The translations under genes and the position numbers were made by a program. The notes under the pieces are model-generated. The model saw nothing but the letters and a program-made list of their open reading frames with translations, ran no database searches and was not told the origin of the DNA. This document shows positions 1 to 7,894 of a stretch of DNA of 24,256 nt, in pieces. Numbering within the stretch: the first letter of the stretch is position 1; every line of letters starts with the position of its first letter. This DNA comes from a virus, in IMG/VR virus record IMGVR_UViG_3300024323_000020, positions 1 to 24,256 of that record; one strand, 5' to 3'.

Positions 1-638
1 CGTGCGCAGCACCGCAGCCGCTTCTCGATCCGCGTGCTATTGGCGATCATGTTGGCGTTGCGCTCGGCATCGGTTACCGCTGCGGTGCTGCGCACGCGCA
101 CAATCGGGACCAAGGGTCGAATCTCAAACCGGCGGGGCTTGCACAGCATCAGCACGCCATGGCCTTGGTCGGATCGGTCCTCGCAGCACTCGATCTCGAA
201 CAGGCCCGCGAGCTTGCCCTTCCACCACTCCGCGCTTTCCACGATCAGGTGCGCCTGTCGGCCGTCCGCCATGACCTTTTTCGAGGGTCCAGTGGCGATC
301 ACCAGCAGCACATGCCGCCGCGCCAGCGCGTAAATGTGGAGCAGGACGTTTCCCAACAGATCAGGCTCGATATGCTCGAGCACGTCAGCACAGACCACGA
401 CATCGGCCCGCGCCGGGTCGCCGTCCTTTCCCTCGATGCAGGGGTCGTATTCCTCGGTCTCGAACTCCGGCAGCAGCCGCGCCAGATGGCCTTGACCGCA
501 GCCATAGTCCAGTACCGATTGGACACCCAGCGTCCGGACGATCTCGGCACATTCCTCGGCATCGACACCACGCCCATAGTCGAAACGGGCGTGAAGATCC
601 TTCTGCAGGTCGAGATAGGCCGCAGTGATTCGCCTCAT
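1..638 (-). CDS. SAM-dependent class I methyltransferase (3' end outside window)
   Basis: The frame is open from the start codon to the left edge, so the C-terminus is missing. About residues 42-50 read VLDYGCGQG, the glycine-rich SAM-binding motif I. An acidic strand end (EEYDP) and VCADVLEHI follow, as in Methyltransf_11/23-type enzymes. The chosen ATG overlaps the stop of the glycosyltransferase gene as ATGA, with GGAGG about 11 bases upstream; an in-frame ATG at 647 is possible but sits too close to that GGAGG. The substrate is unknown. Its place at the end of the capsid cluster, next to a glycosyltransferase, suggests modification of a virion component, glycan or small molecule rather than DNA, because no target-recognition domain is seen. 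Methyltransferase is fairly sure; the role is inference. Confidence 0.8.
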   Translation of the reverse strand, partial: MRRITAAYLDLQKDLHARFDYGRGVDAEECAEIVRTLGVQSVLDYGCGQGHLARLLPEFETEEYDPCIEGKDGDPARADVVVCADVLEHIEPDLLGNVLLHIYALARRHVLLVIATGPSKKVMADGRQAHLIVESAEWWKGKLAGLFEIECCEDRSDQGHGVLMLCKPRRFEIRPLVPIVRVRSTAAVTDAERNANMIANSTRIEKRLRCCA

Positions 639-1339
639 GCCGCCCATGACCTCCGCTGTTGCAACCATTCGGCGGCATAGGGCACGTTTTCGTATCCCTT
701 CATCCATGGGCCGCCCTCGGTGAAGTGCACCACCTTCGGATCGATGGATGGATCGGTGTGCCCGACCAGAAAATTCCACTCCGGGGGGAGTTCTCCGATC
801 TGGTCGTCTTCCAGCCAGCAGAACCGATGCAGGTCACGGCCCGGCAGCGCATTGACCATGGCCGGGGTCAGTTGCCGGTTCGCCTCATGCTCGAGATTGA
901 AGATCATGAACGATGACCAGTTCTTGCGGGCGTAGCGAAGCTGGGCCTGACCGTCCATCTTCTCGGTGGCTGCAGGCTCGTAACTGTGCTTGACGCACAT
1001 CACGGCCTTGCTGGGGTCGCAGAGATCGAACACCCGGGCGAGATTGGCCCGGGCCAGCATGTCGCAATCCATGAACAGCGCCCAGCCGGTCTGAGCCAGA
1101 TGCGGGACAAGGAACCGGCTGATCGCGAACTCGGTCGACATCGGTGCCTCGGAGATCACATCCCACAGGCGGTTGTCTCTGACCTCGGTCGGGCGGGTGT
1201 AAAGCCCCCGCCCCCTGAGTTCATCAAGGAACAGGCTCCGGATCGGAATTTGCATCGTGAGATGCTTGCGAATTGATACGCGGGCGACCGAGAACGCCTC
1301 GGCCTCCCGCGGATCATATCCGATCCAGATCGACCTCAC
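635..1339 (-). CDS. GT8-like glycosyltransferase
   Basis: This 234-residue protein has the layout of a short GT-A glycosyltransferase. The N-terminal strand IWIGYDPRE is followed by a central FMDCDML at about 90-95, whose DxD would bind the metal and nucleotide sugar. Near the C-terminus KVVHFTEGGPW resembles the metal-binding H-x-x-G-x-x-PW motif of family GT8. No signal peptide or membrane segment is seen, so it should act in the cytosol. It overlaps both neighbours as ATGA and sits between the likely decoration protein and a methyltransferase. Possible targets are capsid proteins, surface glycans or modified bases; none is shown by sequence. GT-A fold is likely, donor and acceptor unknown. 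Confidence 0.72.
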   Translation of the reverse strand: MRSIWIGYDPREAEAFSVARVSIRKHLTMQIPIRSLFLDELRGRGLYTRPTEVRDNRLWDVISEAPMSTEFAISRFLVPHLAQTGWALFMDCDMLARANLARVFDLCDPSKAVMCVKHSYEPAATEKMDGQAQLRYARKNWSSFMIFNLEHEANRQLTPAMVNALPGRDLHRFCWLEDDQIGELPPEWNFLVGHTDPSIDPKVVHFTEGGPWMKGYENVPYAAEWLQQRRSWAA

Positions 1340-1890
1340 AGCAGCGCCGTCATCGGGCCGGCGACGGGATAGGCCGCCTGAGCCGTGTTGAACGATGCCG
1401 TCGCGCCGATCGTGGTCGTCAGGAAGACGTTGCGGATTGGGTATTGAGATCCGGTCGCGATCGCGTCATCCAGCTTTCCGGACGTGTCGGTGGTGTAGAG
1501 CTGCGCCGCCTTCGCACAGGACGCCAGCACGTTGATGGTCGGGACGCCCGACACCATGAACCAGGCGAAGTTGCCCGACACCAGCGCCGTTGCATTCTGA
1601 TAGAATCCGATGCGGAGCTTGGTCACTTCCGAGGCGCCCCCGCCGAGGATCTGCTTCACGCTGGAATAGAGGACATCCATCATGACGACATCGTACTGAT
1701 TGATGCCGCCGGAGGCCTTGGCAAAGACCCAGATGGAGCCGTCAGTGCAGACCACCTCGGTCCCGACCTTGAACGGCGGGCCGGGATTTTCTGGCACGTT
1801 AGTGGCCGACGTGGCGGCGGTCTGGTCATAGGCCGTATAGATGGCCGTGAGGTCGACGCCCTCGATGCTCTGTGTGGTATACGAAACCAT
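1336..1890 (-). CDS. putative capsid decoration/stabilising protein
   Basis: The 184-residue product is rich in Ala, Thr, Val and Gly, with many short beta-strand-like stretches and no catalytic motif. It lies 12 bases downstream of the major capsid gene, the usual place for head decoration or cement proteins. GGAG is seen 8 bases before the ATG, and the gene overlaps the next one as ATGA. The decoration role is inferred from position and composition; I do not recognise a named family. A head-tail connector or minor capsid protein is the main alternative. Confidence 0.6.
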   Translation of the reverse strand: MVSYTTQSIEGVDLTAIYTAYDQTAATSATNVPENPGPPFKVGTEVVCTDGSIWVFAKASGGINQYDVVMMDVLYSSVKQILGGGASEVTKLRIGFYQNATALVSGNFAWFMVSGVPTINVLASCAKAAQLYTTDTSGKLDDAIATGSQYPIRNVFLTTTIGATASFNTAQAAYPVAGPMTALL

Positions 1891-1902
1891 GTGCTCAGCT
1901 CC

Positions 1903-2934
1903 TTAAGCCGTGAGGACGCCCTGGAGGAACCCGTTGCTGAGGGTCATATTCCCCGCCCAGCCCATGAGCTTCACCATCGCGTCCTGATTGACGGAAAACC
2001 GATCTGGATCGAGCGGCACCATGTTGCGCCGCGCGTGAGGCCGCCAGTGGATATACTTCGTGTTGACGAAGTACATCGTGTTGGTGGGGGCGCCGCCGAG
2101 GCCGGTCACGGTCGAGGACAGCTCACCCGGGAACGGATCGGTCGAGAAGCCCTGAAAGCCACCGTCCAGCACCACATCAGCCGTGTTGTACTTCAGGCTC
2201 TGATAGCCGAGAGCGCCGTGCTCACCGGAGCCGTTCTCGCTCGCAATGCGCTGGATTGCCTGCAGGCTCTGCCAATAGAGCTTGTAGAAGTTGTTGTCGG
2301 CCACGAGCAGATCCGGGCAGTCGCGGCCGCGCACCAGCGTCACCCACAGCGAATCCATGTACTGCTGGATGTTCGCCGCGGTCGCCGTGGCGCCGCCGTT
2401 GGTCAGGGCCGAATAGGCCTGGTTCTGCCAGAACGTCCATGTCGCGCGATCGATGCCGCCGACCACGCCGGTTGACGGTGAGGTGGCAATCAGCAGCTGC
2501 AGCCCGTTGACCGATCCGGTCACCGTGCCATCGCCGTAGATGCCCTGGCTCATGCCGTTCATGAAGGTGTCTTCGGCGTTCTCGATCCGGCTTTCCAGCA
2601 GGTCGATGATCGCTTCCTCACCGGAGTTCTGCAGTTCCTCGAGGCCGGAGATCGAGACGGCGACCGCCGACTGCCGGATCGGAAATTCCGCGGCCGAGAA
2701 GGTCTGCGACGGCGCGATGTTCAGGGTCTGGTAACCAGAGTACCACTGGAACGTCTGGTTGTTGGCATAGTTCAGTTCCTGAACGATGGTGCGACCGCCG
2801 GAGAAAGTCTTGATCTTGCCGCGGCGGGATAGGCGAGCCAACAGAGCGTTGTTGCGGCTCATGTTGTCGGCGAGTTCACCCGTGCGATTCCGCAGGGTGG
2901 TCGTCACGATTTCAGACAGATTCGGAAAGGCCAT
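1903..2934 (-). CDS. major capsid protein
   Basis: A 343-residue protein that builds the icosahedral head shell. The N-terminal region begins MAFPNLSEIVTTTLRNR and has the helical, arm-like character of HK97-fold capsid proteins. Later segments, such as the helix with SGLEELQNSGEEAIIDLLESRIENA split by short gaps, resemble the E-loop and spine-helix region of this class. It ends in a beta-rich stretch with KYIHWRPHARRNMVPL. The order scaffold, capsid, decoration protein is the standard head morphogenesis order. AGGGG precedes the ATG. No separate protease is visible, and the large upstream scaffold fits a scaffold-dependent procapsid. The family assignment is confident; the exact subfamily is not. 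Confidence 0.88.
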   Translation of the reverse strand: MAFPNLSEIVTTTLRNRTGELADNMSRNNALLARLSRRGKIKTFSGGRTIVQELNYANNQTFQWYSGYQTLNIAPSQTFSAAEFPIRQSAVAVSISGLEELQNSGEEAIIDLLESRIENAEDTFMNGMSQGIYGDGTVTGSVNGLQLLIATSPSTGVVGGIDRATWTFWQNQAYSALTNGGATATAANIQQYMDSLWVTLVRGRDCPDLLVADNNFYKLYWQSLQAIQRIASENGSGEHGALGYQSLKYNTADVVLDGGFQGFSTDPFPGELSSTVTGLGGAPTNTMYFVNTKYIHWRPHARRNMVPLDPDRFSVNQDAMVKLMGWAGNMTLSNGFLQGVLTA

Positions 2935-2951
2935 CGCCTACCCCTGTTGGG

Positions 2952-4070
2952 TTAGGCCCTCTGTCCTTCTCTCAGCTCTCCGATGGCTGCAAGGATGGAT
3001 TCCCGCGGCGATGAGCCTTTCGGCTTGACCGATGCACCGTTGACCGGCGCTCCGTTGGGGGAGCGTACGGATGGTGAAACGGCGGCTTGGCGCGCTCGCG
3101 CGGCCTTCTCGGCATTGGTCTTGGCCAATTCGGCTTGTGCCTTCGCCTGCTTCTCCGCTTCGATCGCGGCGGAAACCTCGGGATGGATCGTGACTGCCTT
3201 TTGATAGGCGCCCTCCAGATCTCCCGGTGAAACAATCCCGGACTGCATGAGCTGGCCCATCATGACACGGACCTTCTCGAAATGCGCGTGCTCAGGCTTG
3301 CTGGCGAAAGATGTCAGTTCAGATGCAATCCGATTCTGCTCAGCCGTCTGCAGCTGCTGCTTGATCGTATTGACTTCCTGAACGATGTTGCCGAACTGGT
3401 CGATGACGGGCCGAAGTGGCTCGGGAATATCCTGGGCCGGTGAGGGCTGGGACGGACTTTGGACCAGTGATTGGAGATCAACCCCGTACTGCCGCGCAAG
3501 GTTGTGAAAGGCCTGCATCCGTGTGGCCGGATTGCGAAAGGCACCTTCCCATTCCACCAGCGTTTTGACCGCTTGGGCGTCCGACTGAATGCCGTTCTGT
3601 TGAAGGATCGGGCGAATCGGATCGAGGACTTGCGTAATTTCGGTGAGCTGAGCGGTTTTACCTCGGTACTCTTCGAAACCCTTGGCCTGCTCGGCTTCGC
3701 GTTTGACCGCGAGCGCGCGTGCCTCGGGAGACATGGTTTCCCAGACTTTGGACCATATCGGGGGCGGGCTGGTTGGATCAGCTTGCGCGTCCGGCTTGGT
3801 CTCTACCGGCTTCTCGGCCGGAATCTCGGGTTTATCGGTCTTGGCGAACTTGCCGGTCGCGACATCGCGCGCCCTGGTCGCCTCTTCCTTGCGGACGGAT
3901 TCGATTGACTTGTTGAGCTGCTCACGGAGCGTCAGGGGTTTCTCGGGAGAGGCCTCCGCTGGGGGCGTTTTAGAAGCCCCTCCCGATTCTCCTGGCTCCC
4001 CAGAAGGTATTTCGGCCGGCTGCACCCCGGAATTGCCATCGTCCATTAATGCGTCGGCCAATTCGCTCAT
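2952..4070 (-). CDS. capsid scaffolding protein
   Basis: The 372-residue product is acidic, strongly charged and low in aromatic residues. The first 120 or so residues are disordered and rich in Pro, Glu, Lys and Ala. A helical middle follows, containing PIWSKVWETMSPEARALAVK-type sequence and coiled-coil-like stretches such as EVNTIKQQLQTAEQNR. The tail is rich in Ala, Lys and Glu and ends in a short amphipathic helix (ESILAAIGELREGQR), the kind of helix-turn element that binds coat protein in P22-like scaffolds. It sits 17 bases upstream of the capsid gene and begins with an ATGA overlap. Scaffold is inferred from composition and position rather than a catalytic motif. Confidence 0.75.
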   Translation of the reverse strand: MSELADALMDDGNSGVQPAEIPSGEPGESGGASKTPPAEASPEKPLTLREQLNKSIESVRKEEATRARDVATGKFAKTDKPEIPAEKPVETKPDAQADPTSPPPIWSKVWETMSPEARALAVKREAEQAKGFEEYRGKTAQLTEITQVLDPIRPILQQNGIQSDAQAVKTLVEWEGAFRNPATRMQAFHNLARQYGVDLQSLVQSPSQPSPAQDIPEPLRPVIDQFGNIVQEVNTIKQQLQTAEQNRIASELTSFASKPEHAHFEKVRVMMGQLMQSGIVSPGDLEGAYQKAVTIHPEVSAAIEAEKQAKAQAELAKTNAEKAARARQAAVSPSVRSPNGAPVNGASVKPKGSSPRESILAAIGELREGQRA

Positions 4071-4372
4071 GATTTATTCCTTAATTCATAAATTGAGCGC
4101 TGTATAGCCTCGCGGCGCGCGCCGCGGTCCAAAAGGATGGGTTTCCGGGGGTGAATAGGCTCCGTCCCTATCTCGATACAGCCTGCAGCGCGCGTTTCCC
4201 TCGAAAATGCCCGCTTGCTCGAAATCACCGCTCCGGTGGCGTGATGCTTCAGCGGCTCCATATTGTCAGAAATGACGTAGGGAGCTGCTGATGCTGTGGA
4301 TGGCCGTGCACATGGCCATGGCTCGTCCAGATCGTGCCATTCTCCACAGGTTTTGCACATGCGAACGGTCAT
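4067..4372 (-). CDS. small Cys-motif conserved phage protein
   Basis: The 101-residue protein opens with CKTCGEWHD and a third cysteine at WPCARP, which could hold a single zinc ion. The centre reads MEPLKHHATGAVISSKRAF followed by TRAAGCIEIG, a pattern I recall from uncharacterised phage proteins placed between portal and capsid genes. The C-terminus is basic and helical. Both ends overlap neighbours as ATGA, so expression is probably coupled to scaffold and capsid. The function is unknown; minor head protein or assembly factor is a guess from position. Confidence 0.7.
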   Translation of the reverse strand: MTVRMCKTCGEWHDLDEPWPCARPSTASAAPYVISDNMEPLKHHATGAVISSKRAFSRETRAAGCIEIGTEPIHPRKPILLDRGARREAIQRSIYELRNKS

Positions 4373-4524
4373 GCGAGTTTCTTCCTCGCATTCAATTCCC
4401 TGAACATAGCGGCCCTCAGACGGATGGATTCGGACCGGGAATTGATCCCGTGTTTTTCCTCCAGCCGCACGAGAATGCGATTATAGGCCGCCATGGTCGG
4501 CTTCACTGATTGCCTGATTTTCAT
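4369..4524 (-). CDS. small basic hypothetical protein (51 aa)
   Basis: A 51-residue, strongly basic helical protein. Its ATG overlaps the stop of the proline-rich gene as ATGA and its TGA overlaps the ATG of the following gene the same way, which is the main reason to call it. The stretch RILVRLEEKHGINSRSESIRLRA resembles a ribbon-helix-helix DNA-binding unit, in which a short strand precedes two helices and the second carries SRSESIR-like residues. That resemblance is tentative. No longer open frame on either strand competes here. Confidence 0.6.
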   Translation of the reverse strand: MKIRQSVKPTMAAYNRILVRLEEKHGINSRSESIRLRAAMFRELNARKKLA

Positions 4525-5375
4525 AGAATCTCCCGCAAAATCGCTTCCAACTCGATTTCCTCATCCTCGCCCTGCTGCGCCATGACAACCTTCTGCTGTT
4601 CACGTTGCAGCGCCGCGATGGTCTGCGCCAGTCCAGTGACATCCGGCGGCGGTACCGGCGGCATGACGAACGGCACCGGAGGCGTCTGATATTCGACCTC
4701 CGGCCCGTAAACGGCAAGCTCGATCGCAGCGCGCCGACGGGCCTTTTCCTCGAGCTCGTAATCCAGCGGGCCCGGGCCGGAGCGCTTCTTGCGCTTCTTG
4801 ACGTAATGCCCATCATGCTTGTCCCCGATATCCGGTGGCGTGATGAGGATCTGGAACCCCACCATGACCGGCACGCGCGAGGGATAAACCGGGTGCGGCC
4901 GCGAATAGTCCACGGGGATGAACGGACGGCCATAGTTCAGTGGCAGGTTCGGATAGATCTGATCCGGCGCGCGTGGCGGGAACTGCCGATTTACTGCTTG
5001 CCCCCAATAGGGGGTAACTGGCTGGATGAAGTTCGCGACCAGCGTCGGATAAAGCTGGTCCTTCCCGGGAAGCGGTTTCTTCGGCCTGTTATAGTCCGTC
5101 GGGAAGAACGGTATCGGGTTGGTGAATATGTTGATGTTGGTATGGTGCTGGTCGACCTTGGCAAGCCGCACCGGGTTAATGGGCGGTTTGAAATCATTCC
5201 GGATCGGCATCGGCGTGGTCGCCAGGAGCCCGGCGAATGAGCCGAGCACCATGGTCTCGACGATAACGCGACGCCGCGGCAATGGCGTCTGCGGTGGATT
5301 GACGGATGGCGCAGACCCGCTGGGGAGTTGCCCCAGCGCCAGCCTGCCTAATGCGTCAAATCCGAGCAGGGACAT
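4521..5375 (-). CDS. proline-rich phage protein with repeats
   Basis: The 284-residue product is unusually rich in proline, tyrosine and arginine in its central part. Degenerate copies of F-[FI]-P-x-DY-x-RP and DQ-[LI]-YP-x-L recur between about residues 85 and 165. The N-terminus has a moderately hydrophobic patch (ETMVLGSFAGLLATTPMP), possibly one membrane-interacting helix. A basic KKRKKR stretch lies near 195, then a coiled-coil-like acidic end (LAQTIAALQREQQKVVMAQ). It sits between the transglutaminase-like and scaffold genes. I do not recognise a family. A structural or injected virion protein is possible. Confidence 0.7.
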   Translation of the reverse strand: MSLLGFDALGRLALGQLPSGSAPSVNPPQTPLPRRRVIVETMVLGSFAGLLATTPMPIRNDFKPPINPVRLAKVDQHHTNINIFTNPIPFFPTDYNRPKKPLPGKDQLYPTLVANFIQPVTPYWGQAVNRQFPPRAPDQIYPNLPLNYGRPFIPVDYSRPHPVYPSRVPVMVGFQILITPPDIGDKHDGHYVKKRKKRSGPGPLDYELEEKARRRAAIELAVYGPEVEYQTPPVPFVMPPVPPPDVTGLAQTIAALQREQQKVVMAQQGEDEEIELEAILREIL

Positions 5376-5378
5376 GAG

Positions 5379-6311
5379 CTATGGATACCAAGTCGATTCC
5401 CACGTCGCCTGCGACTGGACCGTGAAGCCGAGGCCGGTGATGTAGGATGTCCGCGATGATAGCGCACTCGGGACGTAGGCGTACCACGTCGATCCGGATT
5501 TGACGGCCGGAATCTGGTATATGCGATTGCACCACGCCCTCACATTGGCGTCTGTTTGCCCCCAAAATTCCTCCCACAGCCCGAAACCAACGTCGTAGGA
5601 AGTCTTCTTCTCGCTGATCCGAACCATGGTCGCGTTGGTAATCCCGAGGTTGATCAGGTCCTTGAGGTTGAGGTGGTTGCCGGAAGAGTCGGCGAAATAG
5701 ACACCGTTCGTCACATCCCAAAGCCGCCATGCGCCCGATGATTTCTCCTCGAAAACGATGTGGCCGATATCGTTGTTGGTTGGAACGATGCCCTCCGTCA
5801 TCTGGACTAGCCGGGCCGGGATTGCCGGAGCGAACTGGCTCATCATCGTGCGCATGAGATCGGCGATGTAGCCGCAGTGCATCTCTACCGGGCGCGTCTT
5901 CAGCGCATTCAAATACGCTGTCAGGTCAGCGCTTCCGAGCGGGATTGACGTTCCATCATCGTACTTTCCGTCCAAGTGACAGGCTGAAAAAGCAGAGATA
6001 TACGCTGGGATGTTGGTCGCGTCCCAAGTTATCCGCTGCATGATCACTTCGGTTACGGGATCAGCAAACAGATAGCGGCCGAGCGCCGTGAGGTCGTATC
6101 CTACGCCGTTGTAGACATAGAGCCCAGGAACGACGTGGAAGGTGGAAGGAAGCGCGAGGGTTGCCGATGGGGCAAGCGGGATCGAGGTGTAGCCCGTCCC
6201 AAGAGCCAGATAAAATCGTGTGTCCATTTTTTTCCTGTTTGGTTCAGCATAAATTATGGTCGGGTAAAACAAGGACGCAATTGAAGCGACGAGTGATCTT
6301 CGCGTGATCAC
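5379..6311 (-). CDS. transglutaminase-like cysteine hydrolase/transferase with putative signal peptide
   Basis: Residues 145-150 (HCGYIA) place Cys146 at the head of a helix. PARLVQM follows at 165-171, then His184 in GHIVFEE and Asp199 in WRLWDV. The spacing of 38 and 15 residues matches the Cys-His-Asp core of the transglutaminase-like superfamily (papain-like fold), which cleaves or crosslinks amide bonds. The start is a GTG overlapping the fibre gene stop as GTGA. It gives an N-terminus with TRRSLVAS, a hydrophobic core and IYA-E, like a signal peptide, possibly Tat-type. An internal ATG at 6227, preceded by AGGAAAAAA, could yield a form without it. Virion or periplasmic action is inferred; the substrate is unknown. 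Confidence 0.68.
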   Translation of the reverse strand: MITRRSLVASIASLFYPTIIYAEPNRKKMDTRFYLALGTGYTSIPLAPSATLALPSTFHVVPGLYVYNGVGYDLTALGRYLFADPVTEVIMQRITWDATNIPAYISAFSACHLDGKYDDGTSIPLGSADLTAYLNALKTRPVEMHCGYIADLMRTMMSQFAPAIPARLVQMTEGIVPTNNDIGHIVFEEKSSGAWRLWDVTNGVYFADSSGNHLNLKDLINLGITNATMVRISEKKTSYDVGFGLWEEFWGQTDANVRAWCNRIYQIPAVKSGSTWYAYVPSALSSRTSYITGLGFTVQSQATWESTWYP

Positions 6312-7366
6312 GCGGTTCTTCCCCGCGTATCAATCCATCCGGTGGTGGATATCGTGAACGTATCAGATGCGCCCGATGCGCTGGCGCGTGACCTGATCTG
6401 AGCGGACGCATTGGTGAGCGTTCTGAATTGCCCGCCCGCGGTGAACGAAGTGATTCCGGTACCACCAGCTTGTGCTGAGTACGAAAAGATTGATGATGAT
6501 GGGGTTTGGTCCGTTAACGACAAGGGGGACATCAGAACAAAATGGTTGGAGGTGACGGCCTGATCAGCAACGCTGTAAATTGCTTCGACCACGACGCCCG
6601 TTGGGACCGTCAATGTTCTGGTAACTGCCGCTGTGCCGGGATTGGTGGCAGCTACATCCTGAATCGGAACGTCCCACAGAAACGTATCGCTGCTTTGCTG
6701 GAATAGCGTCCATTGGGACGATCCGTTGGTCTTCATCGATCCAATGCGCCGGAACAGCGTGTAATTCGTCGGCATGGTTGGCGACGTCGCCGAAAGCGAC
6801 ACCAACACATCGGTCACGCCGGTATCGAGGCGCTTGATGATGTGAGTGTGATACCATGTGCTGGCGGCGATCGAGCCGGTGTCAAGGCCGCCGTTTCCGG
6901 TCCCAACCGCCCACGCGCTCGTTGTCTTGGCCACAGCCGCATAAAGCCGAAGGATGTTGACGGCGGTGCTGTCCGCAGCCCATCCGGTCGCCACTGAGAA
7001 CGTGGTGCTAGCGCCGGCCGTCGAGAGAGTCAGCCCGAACAGCTGCCCGTCGACCGGATCGAGATCCTCTCCATAGGCCACGATCGCGACTTGCGGCGCC
7101 GCGGTGAAGCTGATCTTGGCCGTAGTTCCGGCAGAGTTGAATAGTACCGTCGTCCGCGCCAGCGTGGTCCCGGCCACGGTATAGGCGCCATAGCCGCACT
7201 CCCATTGCGTCAGGTCCGCGCTTTCGGCCCGGTATTTGTAGATCGCGGCGTTAACGGCCTGGGCGCTGGCCGGGGTCTGATACCCCAGCACAGCCGCGGA
7301 AACGACAAAATCGCCCGTCCCGCTTGATGCTGCGGTGAACCGGCAGACATCGGCGAAAGAGGCCAT
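6308..7366 (-). CDS. phage fibre-like structural protein
   Basis: The 352-residue protein is rich in Thr, Ser, Ala and Gly. Its N-terminal domain carries features common in phage fibre and head-fibre proteins: a FADVCRFTAASSGTGDF start, a Y-to-WE-x-G-x-G-x-Y turn (QWECGYGAYT) near 55-62, then LARTTVLFNSAGTTAKISF. The remainder is beta-rich with no enzymatic motif. It starts directly at the end of the preceding structural gene and overlaps the transglutaminase-like gene as GTGA. It may be a head fibre or small adsorption appendage, because it sits inside the head module rather than with tail genes. Exact location on the virion is not known. Confidence 0.65.
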   Translation of the reverse strand: MASFADVCRFTAASSGTGDFVVSAAVLGYQTPASAQAVNAAIYKYRAESADLTQWECGYGAYTVAGTTLARTTVLFNSAGTTAKISFTAAPQVAIVAYGEDLDPVDGQLFGLTLSTAGASTTFSVATGWAADSTAVNILRLYAAVAKTTSAWAVGTGNGGLDTGSIAASTWYHTHIIKRLDTGVTDVLVSLSATSPTMPTNYTLFRRIGSMKTNGSSQWTLFQQSSDTFLWDVPIQDVAATNPGTAAVTRTLTVPTGVVVEAIYSVADQAVTSNHFVLMSPLSLTDQTPSSSIFSYSAQAGGTGITSFTAGGQFRTLTNASAQIRSRASASGASDTFTISTTGWIDTRGRTA

Positions 7367-7882
7367 TTACAGCACTTCGTAGAAGATATTCGCGCCGATC
7401 GCGCCGGCCGTGCCGACGTTGGCCGAGGACAGGACAGTTTCGGAGTTCGAGGTCGTCGCCACGCCGACGGACACCCATTCTTCCTCGGATCCCGGGTTGG
7501 TCTGCCACTGGATGATACCGCCGAAGGCGTTGAACGTCAGGTTGAGCCGGGCAATCGAGACGGCAGGCGACCGATTTGGCGGGGTCGAGGCCGCCACCAT
7601 GGCCACCGGAGCCGTGGATACCGCAGTCGCTGCGATGTTGACCGGGGCGTCGGAGTTCGGCAGGGCCAACGCCGTCGGCGTGATCGCCAGCGCGGACGAT
7701 CGCGCCAGGCAGGTTGCGGTGACCGCGCTCGAGCTGGCCTGTCCCATCAGCAAGACCTTGCCGATCTTGAGGATATCGGTCGCCGAGCCTGCCTTGAGAG
7801 CCGCGAACGTGCCGGCGGACAGCACGCCATCGGCCTGCGCGGTCGGGGTGAAGGTGGAGACCTGGAAGATGCGCTTGGACAT
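7367..7882 (-). CDS. hypothetical virion structural protein
   Basis: The 171-residue protein is low in charge and rich in Ala, Thr, Ser and Val. The C-terminal half shows beta-strands, with a WQTNPGSEEEWVSVG segment, and no catalytic motif. Its composition matches the neighbouring fibre-like protein. The stop lies immediately before the fibre-like gene's start, and the start has a GGAAAACCC ribosome site 4-9 bases upstream. Position between portal and fibre genes supports a head or connector surface role. I do not recognise a named family. Confidence 0.62.
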   Translation of the reverse strand: MSKRIFQVSTFTPTAQADGVLSAGTFAALKAGSATDILKIGKVLLMGQASSSAVTATCLARSSALAITPTALALPNSDAPVNIAATAVSTAPVAMVAASTPPNRSPAVSIARLNLTFNAFGGIIQWQTNPGSEEEWVSVGVATTSNSETVLSSANVGTAGAIGANIFYEVL

Positions 7883-7894
7883 GGGTTTTCCTTC

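Noticed and set aside
1273-2475. Plus-strand open frame of 400 codons.
   Set aside because: It lies opposite the capsid, decoration and glycosyltransferase genes, is rich in Arg, His, Gly and Asp, and has no motif. High GC causes long antisense frames.
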